DNA of 64,000 bases from G020348385 sp964410125 (GTDB lineage: Bacteria; Acidobacteriota; Aminicenantia; Aminicenantales; Aminicenantaceae), in NCBI GenBank assembly GCA_964410125.1, contig CAYPGQ010000004.1, positions 37,309-101,308 of the forward strand, written 5' to 3'. The notes below the pieces were generated by a model that saw only the letters and a list, made by a program, of their open reading frames with translations, was not told the origin of the DNA and ran no database searches. The position numbers were made by a program, and so were the translations under genes. Positions 8,038 through 15,906 of this stretch are shown one piece after another. Numbering within the stretch: the stretch's first letter is position 1; every line of letters begins with the position of its first letter.

Positions 8038-8460
8038 ATGACAAAAACATCATCTACAAAACCAAAAGCCAAAAAAAGCGTGCAAAAAAAAGTCAAGGCT
8101 CCTGCCGATGTTGCCATTGACCGCCGCCGGGAGTGGCGCTTTGATCTTCCCCTGCCTGTCATCGTTGAGGGAAAAGTCAGCGGAGGAAAAAAATATCAGG
8201 AAAAAACCTTACTGGAAAACATAAGCTCAAAAGGGGCTTACTTCTGCCTCGATGCAGACGTAACAGTCGGATCTAGATTAAATCTCGTTATCGAAGTCCC
8301 AAGCGAATTGAGCCCGGATAAAAAAGTCAAACTTCAGCTGGGAGGACTTGCCGTCCGTCTTGAAAAGCCAGATAAAAAAGGAAAAAAACAGGGTATAGCC
8401 CTCCGATTCAGCAAAAAGTACAAATTTATCACAGAAGGCGGAAAAGAAGTCGATCAGTAA
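8038..8460 (+). CDS. PilZ domain protein with intact c-di-GMP motifs
   Basis: 140 residues, ribosome binding site GAGGT before ATG 8038. After a Lys-rich tail (about residues 1-25) the PilZ domain shows RRREWRFDLP (RxxxR type) and ENISSKGAYF (NxSxxG), both needed for cyclic di-GMP binding. The rest (VTVGSRLNLVIEVPSEL, KKQGIALRFSKKYKF) matches the other small PilZ proteins here. It is the only one of the three in this cluster that should clearly bind the second messenger. The basic tail could contact nucleic acid or another acidic surface. Confidence 0.85.
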   Translation: MTKTSSTKPKAKKSVQKKVKAPADVAIDRRREWRFDLPLPVIVEGKVSGGKKYQEKTLLENISSKGAYFCLDADVTVGSRLNLVIEVPSELSPDKKVKLQLGGLAVRLEKPDKKGKKQGIALRFSKKYKFITEGGKEVDQ

Positions 8461-8484
8461 AAACCTCAGCCAATCATTTTTGAC

Positions 8485-9102
8485 ATGCTTGTTGTTGCCT
8501 TAACTGGGGGAATTGCCACAGGCAAATCAATTGTTGCCCAAGTATTGGGACAATTGAGTTGCTACATTCATGAGTCGGACACTCTGGCTCACAAACTCCA
8601 AGCCCCAAACATGCCAGCCTGGGAGGCCATCGTTTCGCATTATGGGGAAAAAATTCTTAATCCGGACAAAACCATAAATCGTGGCGCTCTGGGAGCAATC
8701 GTGTTCACCGACAGGCAAGAGCGGAAATTTCTCAACGATCTTCTTCATCCTATGGTGATGGCAAAAAAAAGAGAACTCGTCGAAAAGATTGATCGAGAAG
8801 GGCGTTACAAAATCTTTGTTTCTGTGGCCGCAGTAACCATAGAAGCCGGATACGCAAAATTCTTTGATAAAATCATCGTTGTCCACTGTGATAAAGAAAC
8901 ACAACTCATAAGACTGATGGAACGAGACGCCATAGATAGGATGAAAGCTTTAGAAAAAATCAACAGCCAGATGCCACCTGAGGAAAAACTTAAGGTCGCC
9001 GATTACAACATTGATACTTCTGGTTCTCTCCGGCAAACTTTGGAACAAGCTGAGAAAGTTTACAGGAATCTCATCATCGACTTTGAGCTCAAGTCCTTGT
9101 AG
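8485..9102 (+). CDS. coaE: Dephospho-CoA kinase
   Basis: 205 residues. CoaE phosphorylates the ribose 3'-OH of dephospho-CoA, the last step of coenzyme A synthesis. The P-loop GGIATGKS lies at residues 8-15, followed by the family's SCYIHESDTLAHKL block (Asp of the DADxxxH motif kept as ESDTLAH), HPMVMAKKRELV, and a LID region with RLMERDAIDRMKALEKINSQMP. The gene follows the PilZ gene by 24 bp and converges on the next gene with only 10 bp between stops. Confidence 0.9.
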   Translation: MLVVALTGGIATGKSIVAQVLGQLSCYIHESDTLAHKLQAPNMPAWEAIVSHYGEKILNPDKTINRGALGAIVFTDRQERKFLNDLLHPMVMAKKRELVEKIDREGRYKIFVSVAAVTIEAGYAKFFDKIIVVHCDKETQLIRLMERDAIDRMKALEKINSQMPPEEKLKVADYNIDTSGSLRQTLEQAEKVYRNLIIDFELKSL

Positions 9103-9112
9103 CATGTCCGCT

Positions 9113-10075
9113 TTATTCTTTGTGCGGATATAGAGATCGGAGCGATGTTGCCAAAAGAGGAATCATGATCTCATGATGGCCGATAAAATAAAAACCCCTC
9201 CCCTTTTTTCCTAAAGGTCTTTTCACAATATTTTCGTTAGGTCTGTAATGGTAGTGAAAATCAAACACAGCTGTCGAAAAATCCTCAAGAGCCACTCCTT
9301 TATTCCTGATATAAGTTACGGCCTTAAGGAAGATCTCCGGTAATATTACCGCAGAGCCGATGTTGATAAATACCCCTCCTCCATCGAGATTTTTACAGAG
9401 AGAACAAAACAAGAAAAAATCCCGCAGCGAGGTTTTTCCCAGGGCTTCTCCATCAGCCTTCGGGTGGAAATGAATAATATCGGTCCCGATTGCCACATGC
9501 ACGGTCGTCGGGATATTAAGCCTGTAGGCTACAGCAAGGATGCTGAGGTCCTTATATGGAAAATCAGAACTTTCTATGAAGGCACCCACAGCCTCTCCCA
9601 AACCCATATCCTGTTCTTTTGCAGAATTTATTGCGCTGTTCAATAATTCCCCTGTCTCTTCAGCCATTCCAAACCGGCCATCCTTGATCTGATTCGCCAC
9701 ATCTTCAGAAGTATGCCCTGCTAGGGAAATCTCGAAATCATGGATTATTCCAGCTCCATTCAAGGCAAGAGCCGTGATCCAGCCCTCCTCCATCAGTTTC
9801 AGGATCACAGGATTCAAACCCACTTTCATGACATGAGCACCCAGAGCAAAAACGATTGCTTTTTGTCTGGTTTTGGCCCTTTCCATAAGCTCGAGAAAAT
9901 CCTTGAAATCCTTTCCAGCCAAAATATCCGGCAGGCTTTCGACAAAACGAGAGAAAGGCTCTTCTGGAGAAAAGGCTCGAGCGAAATCTTCGATTTGAAC
10001 TTTGCTTTTTCTAGATTGGATGGGATAGGTCTTCAATCCATCTCTGGTGAAAGGCTTAAACTTGTATTTGCTCAT
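9113..10075 (-). CDS. Deoxyhypusine-synthase-like protein of unknown function
   Basis: 320 residues. Blocks are IVFALGAHVMKVGLNPVILK, LNGAGIIHDFEISL, TVHVAIGTDIIHFHP, FINIGSAVILPEIFLKAV and FDFHYHYRPNENIVKRPLG. The sequence reads like the deoxyhypusine synthase fold, with an NAD-binding Rossmann core and HD motif. It lacks a recognisable copy of that enzyme's active-site lysine segment, and bacteria usually have no eIF5A, the substrate of the classical enzyme. Related bacterial proteins are known as uncharacterised DHS-like sequences. The true reaction is unknown; a polyamine or NAD-dependent transfer is only a guess. The gene lies 35 bp downstream of the HU gene on the same strand. Confidence 0.6.
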   Translation of the reverse strand: MSKYKFKPFTRDGLKTYPIQSRKSKVQIEDFARAFSPEEPFSRFVESLPDILAGKDFKDFLELMERAKTRQKAIVFALGAHVMKVGLNPVILKLMEEGWITALALNGAGIIHDFEISLAGHTSEDVANQIKDGRFGMAEETGELLNSAINSAKEQDMGLGEAVGAFIESSDFPYKDLSILAVAYRLNIPTTVHVAIGTDIIHFHPKADGEALGKTSLRDFFLFCSLCKNLDGGGVFINIGSAVILPEIFLKAVTYIRNKGVALEDFSTAVFDFHYHYRPNENIVKRPLGKKGRGFYFIGHHEIMIPLLATSLRSLYPHKE

Positions 10076-10110
10076 GGAATGGATAAGGAAAGAATCCCCA
10101 TATCGTCGGG

Positions 10111-10377
10111 TTAGATATTTTTAAGTTCCTGCCCCGGTCTGAACTTTATTCGCTTTCCTCTCTTAATCTTGATTTGTTTTTTTCTTCTTATATCCCTGCC
10201 AAATCCTGTTTTTTTGGAAACTACCTTAAAACTTGCAAACCCTCGGATCTCGATTTTCTCCTCATTCTCAAGAGCATCTTTCAAAGATTCCAGGATAGAC
10301 TCCACGATCTGCAACGCTTTAGCTCTATTGAACTCTGAATTCTCTTCAACACTGAGGGCTATGTCGTTTTTGATCAT
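10111..10377 (-). CDS. HU/IHF-family DNA-binding protein
   Basis: 88 residues. The sequence has the HU/IHF layout: N-terminal helices with AKALQIVESILESLKDALENEEKIEIRGFASFKV, then a beta arm with GFGRDIRRKKQIKIKRGKRI and the closing KFRPGQELKN. The arm motif differs from the GRNPxTGE of classical HU (it has GRDIRRKKQI), which is common in divergent copies. It bends DNA and shapes the nucleoid. Shine-Dalgarno AGGAGAC precedes the ATG, and a clear promoter lies at 10417-10445. Confidence 0.9.
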   Translation of the reverse strand: MIKNDIALSVEENSEFNRAKALQIVESILESLKDALENEEKIEIRGFASFKVVSKKTGFGRDIRRKKQIKIKRGKRIKFRPGQELKNI

Positions 10378-10416
10378 TGAAGTCTCCTATCGGATTTGGT
10401 GTTAAATGATAAATAA

Positions 10417-10445
10417 TAAATAAATTATTGAAAATAAAAAGTCAA
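10417..10445 (-). promoter_or_regulatory. sigma70-type promoter of the HU gene
   Basis: On the minus strand TTGACT (complement of 10440-10445), a 17-base AT-rich spacer and TATTTA (complement of 10417-10422). It is back to back with the nfeD promoter: the two -35 boxes are only 9 bases apart, so the promoters could compete. Confidence 0.65.
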
Positions 10446-10454
10446 GATAAAATA

Positions 10455-10483
10455 TTGACTTGCCCTAGAGGCACTTCTATAAT
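10455..10483 (+). promoter_or_regulatory. Strong sigma70-type promoter of nfeD, near-leaderless
   Basis: TTGACT (10455-10460), 17 bases, consensus TATAAT (10478-10483). The expected start point is about 10490, only a few bases before the GTG at 10493. The spacer holds the imperfect dyad TGCC-N5-GGCA (10461-10473), a possible repressor site. Confidence 0.75.
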
Positions 10484-10492
10484 GAACATAAA

Positions 10493-11770
10493 GTGAAAAA
10501 ACTCATCCTTATTTGTCTTCTCATCGCTCTGATCCCCTTGGCCGGTTATTCAACTATTATAAAAATCACGATCGATGCACCGATTCATCCCGTAACATCC
10601 GAATACATCCGGAATGCCATCGACAAAGCAGAAGATGATAACGCCTCTTTGGTCATCATGGTGTTGAACACCCCAGGAGGATTGGACTCTTCGATGAGGG
10701 AGATCATCGAACGCATCTTGAGTTCTGATGTTCCCATCGCTGCCTATGTCAGTCCCAACGGGGCCAGAGCTGCTTCAGCGGGCTTTTTTATTTCCATCGC
10801 ATGTGACCTTTTTGTCATGGCTCCAGGGACGAACACAGGAGCGGCTCATCCCGTGGGCGTATCCATTACTGGTCAGCAGATGGATGAGACCATGGCAGAT
10901 AAAGTCACAAACGATGCCGTCTCTTACATTAAATCCATTGCTGAAAAAAGAGAAAGAAACACAAAAATGGCCGAGGATGCTGTCCGGGAAAGCTCTTCCT
11001 ACACGGAAACAGAGGCCCTCGACGGAAATCTGATCGATCTGATCGCTCAGGATGTGACGGATATCATCGACTTTTTTGACGGAAAAACCATCAAACGATT
11101 CGACGGCGAAGAACAGTTGCTCGAGCTTCGCGGGGAACAGGTCATAGAGCTCCCGATGTCAGCCCGCCAAAAATTCCTGTTGACCATCTCTAATCCCAAC
11201 CTGGCCTACATTCTCTTGATGCTGGGATTGCTTGGACTTTACTTCGAATTCTCCAATCCAGGAGCCATCCTTCCCGGCGTTTTGGGAGGTATCTCCCTCC
11301 TTCTGGCTATTTTTTCGTTTCAAATTCTTCCGATCAACTACGTCGGCTTGATCCTGATTCTCCTAGCAATCGGGCTGTTTATCCTTGAAATAAAAATTCA
11401 GAGCTATGGAATTTTATCAGTAGGAGGAATTATTGCCATGGTTATCGGATCCATTATGCTCATAGATGCCCCTATACCGGAACTCCGGCCGAGCTTAAAA
11501 TTCATCATCCCTGTCGCTGTCGGCCTATCTTTGATCTTCCTTTTCTTGATTTTTATCGCTGTCCGGGCTCTTGCCAACAGAGTCCATACCGGAAAAGAAG
11601 GCCTGATCGGAGAGATAGGTGTGGCCCAGAGCGATTTAAGCCCTAGAGGCAAAGTCTTTGTACACGGCGAACTTTGGAATGCAGAAGCGGACCAAGAGAT
11701 TCCCAAAGGAGAAGAAGTCCAAGTCGTCGAAGTCCTAAAAAATTTAAAAATCAAGGTCACCAAAGCCTGA
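10493..11770 (+). CDS. NfeD-type membrane-bound serine protease (ClpP class)
   Basis: 425 residues, GTG start. A signal/TM segment is followed by a ClpP-fold protease domain (about 25-200) with NTPGGLDSSMREI, then PNGARAASAGFFISIACD with the nucleophile Ser in ASAG, and TNTGAAHPVG. Four or five TM segments lie at about 235-355, and a C-terminal NfeD OB-fold domain (GLIGEIGVAQSDLSPRGKV, VEVLKNLKIKV) closes the protein. Long NfeD proteins act with a stomatin/slipin partner, which they cleave in archaea; here the slipin gene follows after 82 bp. No ribosome binding site precedes the GTG, in line with the promoter position. An ATG at 10482 is followed at once by a stop in its frame. Confidence 0.9.
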   Translation: MKKLILICLLIALIPLAGYSTIIKITIDAPIHPVTSEYIRNAIDKAEDDNASLVIMVLNTPGGLDSSMREIIERILSSDVPIAAYVSPNGARAASAGFFISIACDLFVMAPGTNTGAAHPVGVSITGQQMDETMADKVTNDAVSYIKSIAEKRERNTKMAEDAVRESSSYTETEALDGNLIDLIAQDVTDIIDFFDGKTIKRFDGEEQLLELRGEQVIELPMSARQKFLLTISNPNLAYILLMLGLLGLYFEFSNPGAILPGVLGGISLLLAIFSFQILPINYVGLILILLAIGLFILEIKIQSYGILSVGGIIAMVIGSIMLIDAPIPELRPSLKFIIPVAVGLSLIFLFLIFIAVRALANRVHTGKEGLIGEIGVAQSDLSPRGKVFVHGELWNAEADQEIPKGEEVQVVEVLKNLKIKVTKA

Positions 11771-11852
11771 ATATAGAAAATTTAAGCTTTGCTGGTAAAA
11801 ATCGGAATTTTCGTAATATAATAGAGCAAATCAACAAATGAGGAGGTGAAGG

Positions 11853-12611
11853 ATGTACACCGTGATAATAATCGTTTCCTTAGTTGTCCTTTACTTGTTA
11901 AATGCCATCAAAGTCTTGAGGGAATACGAAAGGGGTGTGATTTTTCGGCTCGGCCGGGTTCTCGCAAAGCCGAAAGGACCAGGTCTGATTTTGGTCTTTC
12001 CCCCTATCGATCGGATTGTCCGCGTGAGCCTTCGGATCGTGGTCATGGATATTCCTCCTCAAGATGTCATCACTAAAGACAATGTTTCCGTCAAAGTCAA
12101 TGCCGTCGTTTACTTTCGCGTAATGGAACCTCAAAAAGCGGTCCTCGAAGTCCAAGACTATTTGTTCGCCACATCTCAACTTGCACAGACAACCCTGAGA
12201 AGCGTGCTGGGTGTGGTCGAGCTTGATGGGCTCCTTTCCGAACGAGAAAAACTCAATATCAAACTTCAAGAGATTATCGACAAACACACAGACCCCTGGG
12301 GCATCAAAGTTCAACTTGTCGAAATGAAGCATGTCGATCTTCCGGAGAACATGGTCCGGGCAATTGCCAGACAGGCAGAAGCAGAGAGAGAAAGAAGAGC
12401 CAAGGTCATCCATGCTGAGGGTGAATTTCAGGCTTCCGATAAACTAAAGCAGGCCGCAGATATTATTTCCACCAACCCCCAGGCACTTCAGTTGAGGTTC
12501 TTGGGAACGCTTGCAGAAATTGCGACAGAAAAAAATTCCACCATTGTCTTTCCCCTTCCGATCGACATGTTGAAAGCCTTTTCAATGGAAAAAAAGGAGA
12601 CTAAGGACTAG
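11853..12611 (+). CDS. Slipin (stomatin/SPFH-domain protein)
   Basis: 252 residues with a very good Shine-Dalgarno (GAGGAGGTGA). An N-terminal hydrophobic hairpin (1-20) anchors the protein; the SPFH domain follows (YERGVIFRLGRVL, PIDRIVRVSLRIVVMDIPPQ, TKDNVSVKVNAVVYFRV) and then the Ala/Glu-rich coiled coil RQAEAERERRAKVIHAEGEFQ that drives ring formation. It has the slipin hallmark TLRSVLGVVELDGLLSERE. It pairs with the NfeD protease just upstream, a conserved membrane-quality-control operon. The C-terminus ends PLPIDMLKAFS, the usual hydrophobic end that NfeD-type proteases recognise in archaeal homologs. Confidence 0.93.
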   Translation: MYTVIIIVSLVVLYLLNAIKVLREYERGVIFRLGRVLAKPKGPGLILVFPPIDRIVRVSLRIVVMDIPPQDVITKDNVSVKVNAVVYFRVMEPQKAVLEVQDYLFATSQLAQTTLRSVLGVVELDGLLSEREKLNIKLQEIIDKHTDPWGIKVQLVEMKHVDLPENMVRAIARQAEAERERRAKVIHAEGEFQASDKLKQAADIISTNPQALQLRFLGTLAEIATEKNSTIVFPLPIDMLKAFSMEKKETKD

Positions 12612-12617
12612 CTAGAC

Positions 12618-13202
12618 ATGAGCAACAAAGATTACAGAGAACTTCAACTATCCAGTTCTCAGCTTATTCTGATATTCATCACGATACTGGTCCTGGGCAT
12701 CGTGGTTTTTCTCCTCGGAGTGTCTGTGGGAAAAAAACAAGGAAAAATCGTCGAAGAAACACAACTGGCAGAGAAACCTGCGGAACAAATCTTGGAGCAG
12801 AAACCTGTCCCCCAAAAGAAATCTGATGATCCGATAAGTCAGGAGCTGGAATCTCACAAAAAAGCAGGAGAAGACAAAGTCCAACAGGAAAAAGTCAAAG
12901 CCGAAACGGCCGTCAAACCCAAAGTGGAATCCTCCAAGCCTGCAACCTCTTCCCCTAGCCAAAATGTGTATTGGATCCAGGTTGGAGCTTACAGCAACCA
13001 GCAAAATGCCAATGCTCTTGCAGAAGATTATAAACAGAAAGGTTACAACGCCATGATTCTGGAGCCCTCTCCAACGGATAGAAGGAAGCTCTACCGTGTT
13101 CGTTTAGGCGGGTATGCAACCAGGGCTCAAGCCGTAGAAGCACGGGATAAGCTGGCCCAGCAAGAAAACAAAAAGCAAAGCGATTACTTGATAATCAGAT
13201 AG
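12618..13202 (+). CDS. SPOR-domain membrane protein
   Basis: 194 residues: cytoplasmic start, one TM helix (about 13-36, LILIFITILVLGIVVFLLGVS), a Lys/Glu/Pro-rich linker of about 75 residues and a C-terminal SPOR domain (about 115-194: YWIQVGAYSNQQNANALAED, YRVRLGGYATRAQAVEARDKL). SPOR domains bind glycan strands stripped of stem peptides and target proteins to the division septum. The gene starts 6 bp after the slipin gene. Confidence 0.85.
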   Translation: MSNKDYRELQLSSSQLILIFITILVLGIVVFLLGVSVGKKQGKIVEETQLAEKPAEQILEQKPVPQKKSDDPISQELESHKKAGEDKVQQEKVKAETAVKPKVESSKPATSSPSQNVYWIQVGAYSNQQNANALAEDYKQKGYNAMILEPSPTDRRKLYRVRLGGYATRAQAVEARDKLAQQENKKQSDYLIIR

Positions 13203-13244
13203 CTGAAAAACGGGACATCGATAAGTCGATCTGACCGAAAATAA

Positions 13245-13257
13245 AGAGGCGCTTTTT
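13245..13257 (+). repeat. Left arm of 13-bp inverted repeat flanking lnt
   Basis: AGAGGCGCTTTTT, at the ribosome binding site and TTG start of lnt. Its exact reverse complement is at 14798-14810, directly after the lnt stop. Confidence 0.7.
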
Positions 13258-14797
13258 GAAGATAAGATGGCTCCACATCCTGTTGGTGGTTATCAGCGGT
13301 GTTTTGACAGCACTGTCCTTTCCCAAGTTTAATCTTTCTTTTTTATGTTGGATTTCCCTCATCCCTCTTTTTTTTGCTCTGCATGATAGATCAGCGAAAC
13401 AATCTTTTTTTCTTGGATTTCTTGGGGGTATCGCATTCAACGCCATCTTGATTTATTGGATTCCCGCGGTGCCTGCCCATTACGGCAATCTCTCTATCGG
13501 GGTGAGCCTATTGATCTATGCCATCTTTGTGATTTATCTTGCTCTTTTCTGGGCCCTTTTTTCCTGGTTTTTTGCCAAAATTCAACGCACTTTTCCCAAC
13601 CTGATTTTTCTTCTGGCTCCCTTCATATGGATTGGATTCGAGTACATTCTCACCCACTTGTTAACTGGTTTTCCTTGGGGACTCCTGGGATACAGCCAGC
13701 ACAACAATCTCTGGTTTCTTCAATTGGCATCTCTTGCCGGAATTTATGGACTCTCATTCATTTTGGTACTTTTCCAAAGCTTGTTTGTCTACTCGATGAT
13801 TCAAAAGAGAAAGACCCCATTTTTTCTGGGTCTTATCCTTGTGCTGCTCCTCCATTTTGGAGGCTGGATGATCATAAAAAACAATCCATCCATGGAAGAA
13901 TCCTTCCAGGCATCTGTTATCCAAGGCAATGTTTCTTCCGAGATCCAATGGGATCAAATCTCTGACTTTCAAATAAGAGATCTATTCAACCAACATCTAA
14001 GCCTATCTTCTGATGCCAACAAACAGGGATCCCGTCTTATTATCTGGCCGGAATTTTCTGTGCCTTTGTGTTTTAGCTGTTCCTACAACATCTATCCAGA
14101 ATTTAAATACGAGCTTTCACGATTTGTCCAGGAATCCGGTGCCACTCTTCTCCTCGGCACGAATGAAACGGTCATGTTCCAACAGCTCCCCCATTATTAC
14201 AACACAGCTTTATGTTTGCATCCGGACCTCTCGATGAGCCAATACTACAAAATACATCTTGTCCCGTTCGGGGAATATACCCCGTATAAAAAAGTCTTTT
14301 TTTTCATCGAAAAAATGACTCATGCCATCGGGGAGCTCTCATCAGGAAACACATTTGTGCTCCACCAATTCGAAGGGAAAAAATTCGGAGTGCCAATCTG
14401 TTATGAAATCATTTTCCCCAATTTAGTCAGAAAATTCGTCAAAAAGGGCGCGGATTTCCTAGTCACCATCACCAATGATGGCTGGTATGGAAACTCCTCG
14501 GCTCCCTACCAACATTTTGCTATTGCCGTGGTGAGGGCCGTAGAGAACAGGCGTTTTTTGCTCAGATCCGCAACGACAGGCGTTAGTGGAATAATCGATC
14601 CCTATGGCCGCATTCTTTCCCGGACCGAGATGATGACCCAGACCTATCTCACAGAAACGGTCGCACCGATGAATACCATCACTCCCTATACACACTACGG
14701 AGACTTTTTTCCTCTAGCGAGCTTGACTTTAGTCATCGTATTCCTTATTCTGGCACTAGTTATCAGAAAAAATGACAACAAAAAATCAAGATTCTAA
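13256..14797 (+). CDS. lnt: Apolipoprotein N-acyltransferase
   Basis: 513 residues, TTG start with AGAGG upstream. Lnt adds the third acyl chain to the N-terminal cysteine of lipoproteins in the inner membrane. About seven TM segments cover residues 1-210, and the nitrilase-like periplasmic domain follows with the catalytic triad: Glu in IIWPEFSVP, Lys in YYKIHLVPFGEYTP, Cys in GVPICYEIIFP. TNDGWYGNSSAPYQHFAIAV is also highly conserved. A last TM segment ends the protein. Its 3' end overlaps the proposed start of prfB by 26 bp in another frame. Confidence 0.94.
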   Translation: MKIRWLHILLVVISGVLTALSFPKFNLSFLCWISLIPLFFALHDRSAKQSFFLGFLGGIAFNAILIYWIPAVPAHYGNLSIGVSLLIYAIFVIYLALFWALFSWFFAKIQRTFPNLIFLLAPFIWIGFEYILTHLLTGFPWGLLGYSQHNNLWFLQLASLAGIYGLSFILVLFQSLFVYSMIQKRKTPFFLGLILVLLLHFGGWMIIKNNPSMEESFQASVIQGNVSSEIQWDQISDFQIRDLFNQHLSLSSDANKQGSRLIIWPEFSVPLCFSCSYNIYPEFKYELSRFVQESGATLLLGTNETVMFQQLPHYYNTALCLHPDLSMSQYYKIHLVPFGEYTPYKKVFFFIEKMTHAIGELSSGNTFVLHQFEGKKFGVPICYEIIFPNLVRKFVKKGADFLVTITNDGWYGNSSAPYQHFAIAVVRAVENRRFLLRSATTGVSGIIDPYGRILSRTEMMTQTYLTETVAPMNTITPYTHYGDFFPLASLTLVIVFLILALVIRKNDNKKSRF

Positions 14798-15903
14798 AAA
14801 AAGCGCCTCTGGATTTTTTATAAAGATCAAAGAGACTTTGTCTCAATTCGATGAAGTCCGAGGTTTTCTTTGACCTTCCTCAAAAAAAGTCCGAACTACA
14901 AAAAATCGACGATCATTTATCCTCTCCTGAAATCTGGAAAGATCAGGAAAAGTCGCAATCCCTCCAAAGAAATAAAAAAGTTTTAGAAAGAGAAATCCAT
15001 CTATTCTCCCAACTTATGGAAAAAAAAGAAGAACTGGAAGTCCTGGCAGAACTGATGGAAGAGGGCGAAAATGTTCATGAAGAGATAACAAAAAATCTCG
15101 CCATTTTCCAAAAGGAGATGGAGGAAGCCAAACTTCAGGCCCTGTTCGATAATGCCGATGATCCGCGCAATGCCATTTTGACAATCCATCCTGGAGCAGG
15201 CGGGACGGAATCCCAGGACTGGGCCCAAATGCTGCTCCGGATGTATTTAAAATATGCCGAGAGGAAAGGTTTCAAAGCCGAAGTGCTCGATATGCAGACC
15301 GGAGAAGAAGCCGGGCTCAAAAACGCGACTGTCCGTGTCTTGGGAGATCATGCTTATGGTAACCTAAGCCAGGAATCTGGTGTTCATCGCCTTGTCAGGA
15401 TTTCCCCTTTCGATGCAAACAAAAGACGGCACACATCCTTTGCCGCAGTTTTTGTCTATCCAGAAGTCGAAGACAACATCGAAATCGACATCAATCCAGA
15501 GGACTTGCGAATCGACACCTACAGAGCATCTGGACGTGGAGGACAACACGTGAATGTCACCGATTCGGCTGTAAGAATCACCCATCTTCCCACAGGAATA
15601 GTCGTCCAATGTCAAAATGAACGATCTCAACACAAAAACAAAGCCACCGCCATGAAAGTACTGAAGGCCAGGTTATACGAACTCGCAAAGAAAAAAAAGA
15701 TGAAAAAAAAGGAAAAATTGGAAGATTCCAAATCAGAAATTGCCTGGGGGAACCAGATTCGTTCCTATGTTCTTCATCCCTACAGGATGATCAAAGACTT
15801 GAGGACAAAGGTGGAAATCGGAGATGTGGACCGGGTTTTGGACGGCGACATCGAGGAATTCATCAAATCCAACCTTCTTCTCAGGAAAGAAAATAAGCCA
15901 TAA
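14772..15903 (+). CDS. prfB: Peptide chain release factor 2, with programmed +1 frameshift
   Basis: RF2 releases peptides at UGA and UAA stops. The main frame (14872-15903) has the RF2 tripeptide SPF in VRISPFDANKRRH and the catalytic GGQ in RASGRGGQHVNVTD. The N-terminal frame runs from ATG 14772 (...IKETLSQFDEVRGFL) to an in-frame TGA at 14871-14873 in the context CTT TGA C, with a GAGG motif just upstream. A +1 slip joins the two, giving about 376 residues, close to the usual RF2 length. Low RF2 favours slippage and so more RF2: the classical autoregulatory loop. The exact start is less sure; TTG 14838 is another option in the same frame. Taking ATG 14851 in the main frame would cut off the conserved N-terminal helix. 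Confidence 0.9.
14798..14810 (-). repeat. Right arm of 13-bp inverted repeat flanking lnt
   Basis: AAAAAGCGCCTCT on the plus strand, the exact reverse complement of 13245-13257. It lies just after the lnt stop and inside the proposed N-terminal codons of prfB. Confidence 0.7.
14859..14874 (+). promoter_or_regulatory. RF2 programmed frameshift signal
   Basis: CGAGG (14859-14863), four T, then the slippery CTT TGA C (14868-14874). This matches the known bacterial prfB site, where an internal Shine-Dalgarno-like motif three to four bases upstream of CUU UGA C pushes the ribosome into the +1 frame. Confidence 0.9.
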
Positions 15904-15906
15904 AGC

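Noticed and set aside
9107..9128. TCCGC-N12-GCGGA hairpin between coaE and the convergent DHS-like gene as a terminator
   Set aside because: The stem is only five pairs with a large loop and lies partly within coding sequence; there is no T run.
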